DNA from: Neoechinorhynchus agilis
Lineage: Eukaryota > Acanthocephala
Direction of reading: 5' to 3'
DNA length: 64,000 nt
Assembly: GCA_051530055.1 (NCBI GenBank)
Contig: CM121341.1
Span: 12,152,001 to 12,216,000, forward strand
This document shows, piece by piece, positions 10,400 through 21,960 of the stretch (the first letter of the stretch is position 1; each line of letters opens with the position of its first letter). Position numbers and translations under genes: made by a program. The notes below the pieces were generated by a model. It was not told where the DNA came from, ran no database searches, and was given only the letters and a program-made list of their open reading frames with translations.

Positions 10400-13300
10400 A
10401 AAGAAATTAAAGTCAAGTTCACGTCGAGTTTTTTGAAAAAATCACTTTTTTGATTTAAATGATTTACTTATTATCTTTGTTAGCGTCGATCTGAGATTTC
10501 CATAAAATACTCGATTCACGTTCTTTAAAAGAAAAAGTCAAAATTGACGTTTTAATAAGCTGGTTTCTCGTGTACAATCGCCTCCGCTGCCGTGAATGTG
10601 CGTGTTAGTTAATAGCTATTTTTGATCTATATCGCAGTTTCCCAGGAGAGTCCCGCTGGAGGGGGGAGGGCGGAATAGTGGGTGTTGCCGTTGTGCATGG
10701 TACGAAAACACTGAGACTCTAATCGATAAAACTATTGCATGGCTTCCTGTCACAACTCCTCGCTTTCACCCACTGTTACAAAAATAACCAAGAACTTCCC
10801 TGAAACGAAATGAGAAATCGGCGACGAACAAATCTGAGTTTATGATGTCAGCGATCCGAAGGTGAGTGGTTTATATCGAGGAATCCGGGTTTTTAGCGAC
10901 AAATGGAATTTTCTGTTTTTGTCCTTTTTTAAGAAAAAATGGGACCGCTATGAAGAAATTCCGCGTTGATTCTGAAACGAACGATTAAAATTCTTAAGTT
11001 GTTTATTTTATAAAGTTCCCTAGAATAGAATGGACTGTCGGGGAATCAATCACGTTGAACGAAGAATAAATCAATAATTTATAGACTTTGAAAGTGATTC
11101 ATACGGCTTTTATAATATATGCATAATTTTCGTTCATTAAAAATACTTTTTATTATTATAAAAGACCCGTATTTAATAATACCCATATTTTGGATTTTAT
11201 GTCATATTATTGTAGTAATAAATATTTAAAGAGAAAACTTGACCAGATAAGAAATTGTGAAATAGATTTAATTTGCTATCCTGATTTATGAGAGCAGAAA
11301 AAACGACAGTGCCAGAATATTAAATTGCATTTAAACGTTGAAAATTAATATCCAAAAAATCGCTGTTTGCTTTCGTAGAATTAATGAAATTCTGAGCTTA
11401 GGGAATCGTTGTACTTAAAATCAGATAATGAAATATGCGAATCTTTCTCAACGCTTCATATATATTAATGAAATCATTTTTGTGTTTGATTGATGGAATA
11501 GTTGATACATGAACCTTCCCTCAATATACCTCATATAAATATTTTTACCTCTATCTTGAAGGGGAAATTGTAGCAAATTATTTAATCAACGAGGGAAAAA
11601 TCTTAGAAATGTTAGAGTTATAGCTGTGGTGATCAATTTTGATCCAGTAAAATATGTTTTTCAAAGGGATATCCTCCATTCTGTCTTTGCAATAAACAAA
11701 AGCGTTGCTTACTTCAAAATGAACACAGAGCTGTAAAATTTGTCCATGCGAAATTGGGTAGCTTAACTTTTATTGATTAAAGTTTTAAACGAGTTTTTGC
11801 TGTTGACGGATCGGTTGAAAGATTAAGACAAACGCCTTACTATTGTTTCCCCCAAAGTCTTGTCGTCTTTTTAATTTTAAGTTTGCTAGTTCAAAACATG
11901 ATGACAGACTTAGGTGTCTGTTTGATATCACGTTCTTATTTTGTTAATCTTTCATTAATTCTAACGAGCGGAAGATATAAGATATATCTGTTATTTTGCT
12001 TTGTCTAGACTTTATCGTAAAGTATTGATTTGTCGCAAATCAAAATAGCTTGAACAAAGGGTTGAAAAGCTTATTCAACGAGTAGAACATAACTGTTTCC
12101 AACGGATGTCATTGCAGTAAAAAAATAATCACATTCTTCAATTCAACATTGATTAGCGGTCGAATTTTCAATGGATTTATAAAAAACTCAAATTCGCTTC
12201 TTTGCTACCACCAGAAGCTTTAAAATGGTCGAATTTGTATGGGGTTTTTATTCGAAAAAAAAGAATCCACCTCTCACTATTTAAGAACTTTTATTCTTAT
12301 GTCGAAACGAAACACGGCTAATCGGCGAAAAGGCTTTATAGAATAAACGCCTTTTTCCATCTCAAAAGTGTTATTTTTTTCAAATTAACTTACAAATGTC
12401 CCTTCATTTTCTCTGACTTCTTTGAAAAATGTTTAAGCTTGTCTAAGATCCATGTAATGAAATATAAAAAGTAAGAATCATGCAACTCTTACTGCATTTT
12501 CACAAAATGAAAACCTGACATTAAAATCTACACCTCTAACATATCGACAACTTCATATATACACACACGCCTTCGTTAGGGTGCATTCTTGTTTGCTCAA
12601 GTTAGTCATATCTCCACCTCATAACTTCCTCAGTAACTAGTTTAGCAAAAGTAGTGCTATTCTTAAGTACTAAATTAGGACGGTTCATCTTTTGGTGTGT
12701 GAAATACCGAGAATTCGGTGTCTTGCATGAGGTTGAAGGCATTATAGGAAAATTTCAATTTTTTAAACCAAAATTACTTCTTGGAACAAGCCTGTTCCCT
12801 ACGCAGAATCGTCTCTTACACTCAGCCCCGCCGCTGTCACGAAAATGAGCACGTGTGTGCCCTCAAAAGGCATGAATCTTTTGGGTTCAAGAGAATAAAA
12901 ATTAATTTAGTGGAGATTTTTAGAAAATAGATATAACTTTTCTAAAGTAGGTCTTTTGTTCTTCACAGTCTACACAATTGATGTGGCGACAATAGAATTT
13001 TTATATCAGTTTATATGCTTTTCCTTTGTCTTGTCAAATAACGTACCAATATGCTTCTCAAAATCCTCAATGCGCGTATCGTCACGCTTAAATATATCTT
13101 ATTAATCCTAGAATTTCTACATTGGGGTTTTAGTTTCTCCATCTCAACCTTTGAATACGGCGGTTGTTTGCTCAAAAGCCGGATTTTCGATTCGACGGAG
13201 CATGGAAGATATCATCACGTCGTATGAAATGCTACGAAACGCATCCATACGTCTCATTTATTTATTCCAAGATCGTGTTTCCCTTTCTATTCATGATTCG

Positions 13301-13520
13301 CATAGCAGACTTTCAAGGGCTGCGCTTGCTATCGGTTTTTATAATAATCTTTTACATCCAGTGTCCATGTTTACAGAAATTTAAGATGAACGTTTCGTTA
13401 GAGAAAATATCATCCGAAAAAACACTTCCAATTTGAGCGTTATGAGAAGTTTTCGGGGTGCTGAAAATAGAATACAGAAGGTCTTAGTTCAAATCAAAAT
13501 AATATAAAATTTACCTTCGA
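10400..13520. other. Noncoding DNA; one weak hydrophobic frame
   Basis: About 3 kb of A/T-rich sequence without recognisable coding, RNA or mobile parts. A frame at 13,164-13,436 (about 90 codons, one hydrophobic stretch LLSVFIIIFYIQ) has no recognised homologue and no clear start or splice context, so I do not call it a gene. Confidence 0.4.
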
Positions 13521-13524
13521 AATT

Positions 13525-13655
13525 TACAAACTGATGATGAACCCGGCGAGGTTCGCAGAACGTCTTAAATAAATAATCATTTACCGGATGTAGACCTAAA
13601 CAATAATTAAAATCACATTCCCCAGTACCCCACATATCGACATGCCGATTAAATT
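13525..13655 (+). repeat. Solitary hammerhead-like terminal repeat
   Basis: CTGATGATGAACCCGGCGAG at 13,531 keeps the first box and helix II but has GCAGAAC where GAAAC would stand. The following 120 bp, with ATGTAGACCTAAACAATAAT and CCCAGTACCCCACATATCG, match 19,214-19,340 in reverse complement almost throughout. No PLE coding sequence is attached, so this is a solo terminal repeat. Confidence 0.7.
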
Positions 13656-14036
13656 TTCCGGTGTTATCGGAACATAAAGCACTTGTTTTGGAAACAAAAA
13701 TCCAGGTTGGGTTATTTTTATTTTCCCAAAAACGTTCAAAAAATTGAAACCAATCGGAAATGGGTGGCGTTTTTTTGTCACAAAGTTTACTGTATTTAAC
13801 TCACCGAGAATGTGATTGCTAGGAAACCCACCTTTTTATCGCATCGCCAATCGTTATTTTCAGAAATAAATTAAAAATCTTAATTATAAATTGAATATTT
13901 TGTGGATCGCTTTGGTAACACAAAAACTGGCGAAAATTTCACCGCATAGAATAGAGAAACGTGCACAACAGGCATTAAATTTTCTGAAAATAAAGACGAC
14001 TAAAAATCGCAACTGACCTTAGTAGATTTTCTCAAG

Positions 14037-14615
14037 ATGTTCGCGAATGATTCACAAGGCAATTCGGGGTCACGCGTACCTCATTTCGTGGCAGATCCAA
14101 AAATAGCACAACTCAGAGGCGACGTTGATAAAGTGAGTGCTGATTGACTAACATAAAATCTCGCTTGAGTTTGCAAATCATTACCAGGTAAGTGATTTAA
14201 TGAGACACAATCTCGCGAGTGCGATGGACCGCGAAACGGCTCTGTCTGAATTACGCGATAAATCCGGTAAGCTGAATGATCGTTATCAAATAATCCTCCA
14301 TTCCCGGACAAGATCGATTGCAAGACGGAGCAGAAGTGTTTAGAAACAATGCTGTCGCAACGAAAAGGAAGATGTGGTATGAAAACGTCAAAGTAAGAAA
14401 GGACCTTCTTTCACAGTCTGAAAATCTCAAAACGAACATATAGATGTGGATTATAATTGCTGCTATTGTTATTGTGCTCATCATTGTTATAACTCGTAAG
14501 TTTTTCAACAAATGAGATTTAGTTAAAACGAATTTAAGCAGTGATTGCTGTGTTTACAAGCAAGAAAAGCGAAGGATCAGCGACCACGCCGCCTGCGCTT
14601 CAACAGGGACCATGA
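14037..14615 (+). CDS. Synaptobrevin/VAMP-like R-SNARE, first of a tandem pair
   Basis: Five exons: 14037-14132, 14188-14266, 14313-14392, 14444-14495 and 14542-14615, with introns of 46-55 bp, GT-AG ends and continuous phase; the product is about 126 residues. The SNARE motif runs from KIAQLRGDVDKVSDLMRHN to about residue 75, with Arg of the zero layer in DLMRHN, followed by KRKMWYENVK and a hydrophobic anchor of about 22 residues (MWIIIAAIVIVLIIVIT...). A short polar tail follows. R-SNAREs pair with syntaxin and SNAP-25-type proteins to fuse vesicles. It is the more diverged member of the pair. ATG at 14,037 gives a short polar N-terminus typical of the family. The next gene starts only 222 bp downstream in the same direction. 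Confidence 0.88.
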
Positions 14616-14837
14616 ATCAAAGTGTTTAGAATTCTTAGTCGAGACACATAAATCTTGAATTTTCTAAGGCCCTCAAGTATTCTGCATGAAACACAAATCT
14701 AATCCGCTCTATTAAGTTTCAGATTTTGATTAAATTCACTTTTTGACATCAGTGATAAAAGCCCACGAAATGTAAGACAAATTCATAAGTCTACTAACTC
14801 GGTGTTTCAAAACAGGTCAACTCCAGTGCATGATCAA

Positions 14838-15786
14838 ATGCCTCAATCCAATAATCAAACACAGTGAGTACTGCTTAGTGCCACGAAATTTCAAAAATGA
14901 ATGTTTCTTTGAAGTTTTATAAACCGATTTTTTGGCAATAGCAATAAGAGCGGTCATTACTGACTCTCAAAGGGTATTTATTACAGAAAAGCAACATTGG
15001 AATTTACCATTAATTCACTATTTTGTACCCACAAAAAATATATTTTGTTAGAAACGAATTAAAGCTTAATTCTTTGCGCATTATTTAATAGATCGAGTGA
15101 ACGTCTTCAGACTCAAGGAACGTCGAAACGTCTCCTTCAAACTCATGCGCAAGTCAGTGATGTAAGTTTAATTTTTTTTGGTTTCGCGGCACTTAATGCA
15201 AATATGATGATCTTTGAAAGGTGGTTCAAATAATGCGGATGAACGTAGAGAAAGTTTTGGAACGAGATGCTAAATTATCTCAATTAGACGACAGAGCAGG
15301 TAAGTGAACGTCTGCTATAAAGACAAAACAGTGATCTTAACCTGATTAAGATGCTCTGCAACACGGTGCAGCCCAATTTGAAATGCAAGCTGGAAAACTG
15401 AAACGCAAATACTGGTGGAAAAACTGCAAGGCTCTAACAGCCTTGATAATTATAGTAGCGATAATCTTAATTGTATTAATTGGTAAGAATGGTCCATTGT
15501 GACCCATTGATGTTGTCTCGGTGTTTAACAAAATTGAAGCCGTTTTCACCTCACCTTGCACAACATACACATAGCCGGAGTCGCCTCTAAAAAGAAATCT
15601 GCAACGAATGCAGTACCGGCACACGAAACTGAGCCAGTGAAACCCGCACGAATATCTGATGATTCTGGGCAGTTGGTTCAACAAGGTCAAGAAAGCCGTC
15701 AACGTACTTTATTATTCAGACATCCACCACGCCGCCGTATCAATAAAACAGCGATCAATCATCTTCCTTCGCTAATACGTGATTAA
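14838..15786 (+). CDS. Synaptobrevin (VAMP) R-SNARE with an extended C-terminal tail
   Basis: Exons 14838-14863, 15092-15161, 15221-15299, 15351-15482 and 15575-15786 splice in frame to about 172 residues. The N-terminus is short and Gln/Ser-rich, then [27 protein letters not shown] and [12 protein letters not shown] form the SNARE motif with the zero-layer Arg, followed by [12 protein letters not shown] and a membrane anchor ([16 protein letters not shown]). This closely matches neuronal synaptobrevin. Unusually, about 70 residues follow the anchor, rich in Ser, Gln and Arg (PPRRRINK near the end), where synaptobrevins normally stop. The ATG at 14,838 lies 24 bp after an acceptor CAAAACAG, suggesting trans-splicing. 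AATAAA follows at 15,835. The last exon is inferred from its clean splice site and open frame, so the tail is less certain than the core. Confidence 0.88.
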
Positions 15787-15834
15787 AATTTTGTTGTGTG
15801 CGTGTTTAACATGATGATTTAAGCGGCAGAGAGA

Positions 15835-15840
15835 AATAAA
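15835..15840 (+). terminator. AATAAA polyadenylation signal of the synaptobrevin gene
   Basis: Canonical hexamer 49 bp after the stop at 15,784-15,786, only 13 bp before the stop codon of the convergent polymerase epsilon subunit gene, so the two 3' UTRs probably overlap. Confidence 0.6.
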
Positions 15841-15852
15841 GTTTAAAATTCT

Positions 15853-18727
15853 TTAAGTCTCTTCATTTTCATTAACTGAAACCTGACACAGTTCCGATTC
15901 GTTCCGAAAGGGGTAGTAGGCCAGAAAGGTGAACTTATTGGCGTCAAAAGGGCCCTTTGAAATTGCGGATCTTTAAGTTCAGAAAATAAATCAGGGGAAA
16001 CGCTGACTTACAGGATTAGCGAATATTGGAAGTCTTTCCTGTAGCTCTTCGTCGGCAGCTGGATCATAAACGAACGTCGAGAATTTGTCGGCCAGAACTA
16101 CTAAATCTGGCACGCATGGATACAACCGAAATGTATGATCAAGCGAAGGAATAATTAGGGCCTTAAGACCCATTTGAGATTGTTGAGGAAGCGGAAGGAG
16201 ATGGGATTGGCTAAGCATTGTCCGGACTACCTATATGGAAGGATATTATTGGAATCGATAGATTAAGTCTTACGTCTCGGTAAAGTTCACTTTTCTCCGA
16301 TTTGGGTTTATGAAGCGAATTGCGGATCATGGCTTCGGTGAGTTCGTATCGAAAAACTACGATCGTCCTTGTAAAAAATGTCAACCAAAGAGGATTCGAA
16401 TGTAGTATTAATTTTGAACCGTTGCATCCGTCAATAGCGTGATGTGATTCGAGTGAAGGTATTGTTGAATGCGGAAACCTAAAGGCAACTCATAAAATTC
16501 ACTGGCCATTCAGCCGTAGATTACTAGAGATGGCACGAAACAGGTGATTTTCCATGCCAATGATAATAGTTTGTTAAGTTTGTGGGTCGAAGAATAATCC
16601 GTTTTTCTGAGCTAAGTTCAAATTTATTAAAGAAGCACAATGATTAGTTGTACAGCTGTTTTCTGGCTAAACGGATGGACAACCTTCAATTTTCTTAACA
16701 TTAAGACTGTTCTGAAACGCTTTTAGTAAGTTTCGTAAAAGAATTTTACCACTGACTTATATTAAAAAATTTAATGCAGAACATACCTGGGATATAAATT
16801 TGCTGGTGGACCAGGATCATTCGGTCCAGGAATCAAAATTATTTTACATTCTCTGTAAATTTTTTCATGCTTGACCAGCACATCCCAAAGCTTATCCGTT
16901 GCATCTGAATGAATAACAGGAATTATTTAGATCATAAATCAAAAAGACTACCTTTAAAGGCCTTTAAACGATCTGATCGTTTTAAGTTCGGATCTATGAA
17001 ATCCCCAATTAAAATCAAAACAGCTGGAATTGTAGTTTGATCGGTAGAACACTTTTGAAGCATTGCGTCCAATTTCGCCATCACCTAAAAGTTGGGACAG
17101 TAAACAATCTATATTAAGCGATCATTATCTAGTGACCTCTGATTGATCTACTCGTACATCTGAGAAAAACATTATCATGTGATCACCGGATGATTTCTCA
17201 AATTTTCTTAGACGATCATTTGCCCATACTGGCACTGTATCTTGCTCTGATATGTCAGAAGATTATCTTTGCTTCCGTTTTCGAAGCTTGTAAGTACAAT
17301 AAGTGCTTATGAAACACAGAAAGTATAAGAACAACCATGGTGTAAAGTATAGCACCGTAGAATAGAAAGGAGTGTAAAGTTCTTGAAAATAGTACTTAAA
17401 AGGAATCAAGCTGGGATTTCGGGATATACAAATATATACATTCAAATATGGATCTGAGCTTCCTATCCATATTAAAAAGGTCAAAACGTGCATTGTCTCA
17501 AACCATTTAAATTTTATGGTAGAAATTGTAAAAGCGTGAAAATTTCAGTGGTTTCTCTAATATGTGCATGTCAAGAAAGGAATGATAACCTCTGCTTTAA
17601 GAAATTAATGTTTCCAGAACTTCTTCTAAAGAGATAAGCAAAAAAAGTTGGAACCCTTGACATCCAAACAGTCTACCTTGCCATATCTATCGGCTCCGGT
17701 GGAGGAAGACCAACCGAACGGACTTGTAACTCGTCATTTATGTAGACTCCTTCTACAATGATAATTGTATTTTCGGAATAAAATCCAGCATGGAACCTGA
17801 AAAATGTATTTACGGAATGCAATTATAAGAAAATACACAAACTCTGCACTGTCAAACCCACTTATATCCAATACACCAGTTTCATCTTCAATTGCGTATT
17901 TCCCCTATTTACAAATGTTTTTTGAAAATCCTATCTTTAAATGATGAAGAGTACCTCTCCTTTACTAAGTAGACATCCAATTACAATCAAACGCTTTTCA
18001 TTACTAGGAACATTGATGGAACCACTACTTTGAATGCCTTCCACTTTTACGAGGCAGAATGATGGAGCGGGTTGGGTGCCGCGATGATGTTCATTCCAAA
18101 TAACATGGCGTTCCATTCTCTTGTCAAAGAAATAAACAATCTCAAGTAAAATGAAGTAGATAAAAACCTTCCGCGCTATAGATAATCGCTGAATAAACAT
18201 CTCAGGACGTTCGTCATCCACTCGGTCATTATCTGTTGTACTCAACTTCTCGGTCCTAATGAATTTGTTTGTTTGTGGGTCATACTTGTAAAGTGGGATA
18301 TCGTGCGCGTCGTATATCTTTACAATATCTCCTCTTTTGTGCGAGAATTAAACATTAAAGAAGAAAACAAAAAGAAATAAAGGACGCACCTACAAGAACA
18401 CAGTTCCCGCTTGACAATCGAAATGGCATCTCGGACAAGCTCACAGCCCACGAAAGTAGACGATACTATAAGGATAAAGATTTTTGACGAAGACCGAGTT
18501 AGAACCTACAATCCATTTTGAGGATTGTCTCGACGACGTGCTTGATCGTTGCAGCGTAGACGGAACGGTCATCCTGATCTTGCAGGGCATCGCATAATTC
18601 ATCACATCCTTTACTTTAAAGAGATTTTTTAAGCAATCAGTCAAAGAAAATAAAAAATAACTGACGCATCAACGCTCAATCCGCTCAGTCGGAATGTCTT
18701 ATAGATGGTATCGAATTTTTCTTGCAT
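15853..18727 (-). CDS. POLE2: DNA polymerase epsilon subunit 2 (B subunit, Dpb2-like)
   Basis: Thirteen exons on the minus strand, roughly 18727-18666, 18613-18510, 18465-18394, 18328-18168, 18119-17955, 17904-17843, 17796-17677, about 17265-17137 (start unsure), 17084-16952, 16904-16787, 16478-16274, 16230-16012 and 15954-15853; product about 550 residues, close to the family's 520-530. The N-terminus (TFRLSGLSVDA) fits the Dpb2 N-terminal domain. KYAIEDETGVLDISGF and EFHAGFYSENTIIIVEG fit the OB fold. HMIMFFSDVRVDQ, ILIGDF, ILIPGPNDPGP, LSQSHLLPLP, RLYPCVPDLVVLADKF and NPGPFDANKFTFLAYYP match the inactive calcineurin-like phosphoesterase domain in order. The protein scaffolds the leading-strand polymerase in the nucleus. 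The intron 17,266-17,676 is the longest and holds a 76-codon hydrophobic frame of unknown meaning. A small extra exon may exist there. Confidence 0.9.
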
Positions 18728-19213
18728 TCACTGTATATCTAAAATCGATCAAAATAAAATTGCAAAATTCACTTGAGGGGAAGTTATTGCGTATTTAGAG
18801 ACTACGTTTTCAGCAAGAAAAATTGCTCCAACGAAGTGTTCAGGGTGGCCCAAAAGGAGAAGAATAATGAGAACTTTTAAAAGTTTATTGTTTTTCACGT
18901 GAACATTTTAAGTCGAAAACCCGAAAACACTAAAAGTGTCACGGATCAGGGAACTCCTTAAACAGTGGAATAAGTTAAAAGGTTTACAGTCAATTCGAAC
19001 GAAATAGATTGATATTTTCCTGGCTAATGAAAATGTTCAATTGCGATTTTTAAAAAAACCAGTCAAATTAGCTGATTATAAATTTTTTTTTAATTAAATC
19101 GAGATATAAAATCCTCCTGAAAGTGATATTGTCAATAATACGAATTTCTTTCTCGACCATATTTCATTTGTTGTTTTGTAAATCAACTTGTCAAACTCCG
19201 ATTAAGGCATAAG
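18728..19213. other. Short noncoding stretch
   Basis: A/T-rich sequence upstream of the polymerase epsilon subunit gene; its promoter should lie here, but no specific motif is evident. Confidence 0.4.
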
Positions 19214-19560
19214 GATTTAATCGGCATGTCGATATGTAGGGTACTGGGGAATGTGATTGGAATTATTGTTTAGGTCTACATCCGTTAAATGATTATTTAT
19301 TAATGACGTTCTGTGAACCTCGTCGGGTTCATCGTCAGTTTTTTAGCATTTTTATGGATGTCTCAGCCGGTAGCGTTTTTGATAGATATTTTATTATTCC
19401 ATACACGGCTGGTGGACTGTGTGTCCATTCTGCCGTGTATGGAATAATAAAATATCTATCATCATCATCAGTTTATTTGTTGATGATGAACCCGACGAGG
19501 TTCACAGAACGTCTTTAATAAATGATCATTTACCGGATGTAGATTTAAACATTAATTACA
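19214..19560. repeat. Fold-back element: two inverted hammerhead-like repeats around a 29-bp perfect palindrome
   Basis: The left arm (19,214-19,340) is the reverse complement of the 13.5-kb repeat and the right arm (about 19,475-19,560) is a direct copy, so the arms face apart. Between them, 19,381-19,409 and 19,432-19,460 are perfect reverse complements of 29 bp (from GATAGATATT to ACACGGC on the left) with a 22-base loop holding GGAC...GTCC. Both arms contain TGAACCCGACGAGGTTC and the tail near ACCTAAAC or ATTTAAAC. Confidence 0.85.
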
Positions 19561-19599
19561 ATTTAATATTTCACTTTCCGACTTTGGGTCGAGGTTAAG

Positions 19600-20405
19600 C
19601 CCTCGCGCTTATGAAATGCTTATTCCAATGAAACAACTACAAAGATGTTCTACAGACTTATACGTTATGATTGTTCGGCAGCTTCCTTGATGGCCGCGAC
19701 ATTGCCGCGTTGGATTGCCGCGCTGATTCGCTGCAGCAGGAAGCTGCTGGAGCGCATGTCGCCGGTGGCATATTTCAACATCTTTCCCAGCCGTGAAAGG
19801 AAATAATCGGCTTCTTTTCCGAGGCATCCCAGTGTTTCCACCGCAATCGGGATGAAAATATATTGATGCCTACCGAGCGAGGAGTACTTATGCCGCTTCT
19901 TTTCCTCGCTGAAGCTGGCGACTGCTCCCGCTTTTGAGGTGGCATCCCGTAAGTGAGATGCTGCGAGCGTGTTGGGACAAGTAAAATCCAAAACCAGTAT
20001 TTTCCCGGAGCACCGTGGGAGGAGAGTCGCTCCAGGGCGTTTACCGTCGTTCCGGGAAAGTCCGACTGGTTAGGGTCGAGCGGGAAAATCGGCCGTTGAG
20101 AGGGCTTCCTTGATTATGCGGTTGTCTGCTGAGTGCCGTGCGTGGCGAGCATTTGAACGTTTGCAGTCAAGGCCGTGAGTTCCCGACCTATTCACTGTCC
20201 CACCGCACCGACATGTATATGAGCCTGAGAATTCGATGCCCAACCGAAGTCCCACCGCGACGGTGATGGCTTGGTCATCCAGCCTCCTGCCAGCAGCCGC
20301 GATCGGGAAAGCCTTTAAGAAGTCGCTGGAGTGTGGAGCTGAGATTGCCAGGAGACGAGTTCTATCGGTTTGAGATGAACATGAGTTGAGAAGCTGCGGA
20401 TAATA
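19600..20405 (-). mobile_element. RLE-type LINE copy 1, 3' part (zinc knuckle and endonuclease)
   Basis: Minus-strand frames encode the C-terminus of an R2/CRE-like LINE: AITVAVGLRLG, CRCG...HGLDC (zinc knuckle) with RHSADNRIIKEAL after it, then LDFTCPNTLAASHL (the second part of the PD-(D/E)XK restriction-like endonuclease) and IPIAVETLGCLG...ATGDMRSSSFLLQRISAAIQRGN, ending at a stop at 19,665. Several frame changes are present. This subfamily is clearly distinct from the copies at 33, 45 and 61 kb. It abuts the inverted RT part at about 20,405. Confidence 0.85.
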
Positions 20406-21690
20406 CGCAGTGTGGAGCGATGACACGCGTAATTATTCGCGGTTCCGTACCTCCTCCAGTCGCTCGTCTACTATGCGGTGCCAACCTGATCGCTTTCACA
20501 AAAAAGGTGGAGGGGTTAGTCCGATTGCCGTGGGTTGTACCTTCCGTCGGTTGGCATCCAAAGTCGCGTGTCAGTTCGCCACCGGTCGATTGATCGATCA
20601 ACTCTTGCCGGTTCAATTAGGAGTCGGAGTTCCTGCTGGAGCCGAGGCGGGTATCCATAAGGGAACGGCTATGGTCAAGCTTGACATGGGGAACGTGTTC
20701 AATTCAATATGCCGCACCGCGATGACAGAGGTTGTCCGCCAGCACCTACCAGAAATCTACCAGTAGGTGTCCTTGTGCTACGACCAGTCCAGCAAGCTGC
20801 TGTTCGGCGAGTTCCAGTTCGAATCAGCAGAGGGTGTTCAACAAGGTGATCCTCTAGGTCCTCTGCTGTTCGCACTGACGATCAATCATCTTGCCCACAG
20901 CTCTTCGTCAGATTTATCGATCTGGTACCTCGACGACTGTTGCATCGGAGGGGAGATCGACCAGCTCATCCGTGACATCAAAAACATCTCCGAAATGGGT
21001 GCCGATATCGGACTATTCGTGAGAACGGACAAATGCGAAATAATTTCGGACGAGCAAGAGGATACATCGAGACTGCTCACCGTACTACCCGGAGCAAAGA
21101 CAACTGCAATCAACTCAGCTGACATTCTCGGGTCTCCAATCGGTAACCTGCCTAACCTGCAAACGTTCCTCACAAAAGCCATCGATCAATTGCGGCTCAC
21201 TGCCTCCAGGCTCTTGTACATCGCGCGACACGACGCTCTGTTTATACTAGGACGATGTCTGTCGCTACCGAAGATTGCGTACCTTCTAAGGGCTTCTCCA
21301 TGCTTCAAGTCAGTGCTCACAAGGGATTTCGACAACTGTGTTCGATCAATCCTGCCAGAAGTCCTTAACCCACGACTGTCCGATACAGCATGGAAACAGG
21401 TGATCCTTCCCATTCGATTCGGCGGTCTTGGCATCCAGAGTGTCACCGAAGTAGCAATTCCTGCTTTTTCGTCATCGATTTCGGTCTCTTCAGACCTGGT
21501 GCTGAGAATCATCCCACCACACACTCTACTAGAGTCACATCCACCACCTCAACTGATTGAAGCGCACGCTCAATGGACATCAGTGTTCGGGCAGGTCGTT
21601 CCAACAGAAGCAAATTCCCAAAAATGTTGGACTTACGGGATTTGATCTGCTTCTCTTTTGGAGCTCGAGATACGCGACTGCTGAACGCGG
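20406..21690 (+). mobile_element. RLE-type LINE copy 1, inverted reverse transcriptase part
   Basis: The plus-strand frames 20,410-20,766 and 20,767-21,645 are in the same frame, separated by one stop (TAG at 20,764). They encode the RT: SPIAVGCTFRRLASK, LPVQLGVGVPAGAEAGIHKG, motif A VKLDMGNVFNSI, motif B GVQQGDPLGPLLFALTIN, motif C IWYLDDCCIGG, and the thumb with ILPIRFGGLGI. The catalytic Asp pair of motif C is intact; motif A has one Asp. The frame ends near the position where the minus-strand part takes over in protein order, so the two parts are one element with its 5' segment inverted. Confidence 0.88.
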
Positions 21691-21741
21691 CTCAAACCAT
21701 CATGCCCTCCAGCTGACGATGGTGGAAAGGATGTCAGACGT

Positions 21742-21960
21742 TTACTCATCTGTAAAGACGCATTTTACATTCTGCGAATAATTGGTGATGAAGTCGTAAG
21801 TTGCGATATTCGACCACACTCGAGAGTTGATTTGAGCATTGAAATAGGGGACGTGTGACTTCATCTCTGATCTGAGAACGAGTTGTCCCTCGCAAGGGTG
21901 TAGAAATTCACCGGCATGTTGGACGCTTTGAGGTGGTCCCAGGTCTCCACCCCAAGTCAA
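21742..21960 (-). pseudogene. GAR1-like fragment (H/ACA snoRNP core subunit)
   Basis: The minus-strand frame contains GDLGPPQSVQHAGEFLHPCE, then EMKSHVPYFNAQI, which matches the conserved core of GAR1 (GPPE.V...G.F.HPCE....VPYFNAP.Y). GAR1 binds the pseudouridine synthase dyskerin in the nucleolus. Only about 55 recognisable residues remain; after INSRVW the similarity stops, perhaps at an old splice site. It is wedged between an RLE-type LINE on the left and an APE-type LINE on the right, whose boundary falls directly at LTWGG. It could be a real exon of a disrupted gene or a relocated piece. Confidence 0.7.

Noticed and set aside
13164-13436. 90-codon frame with one hydrophobic segment
   Set aside because: No homologue recognised and no start or splice context.
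17263-17493. 76-codon hydrophobic frame inside an intron of the polymerase epsilon subunit gene
   Set aside because: No recognised family, same strand as the host gene, and hydrophobic frames are expected in T-rich introns.
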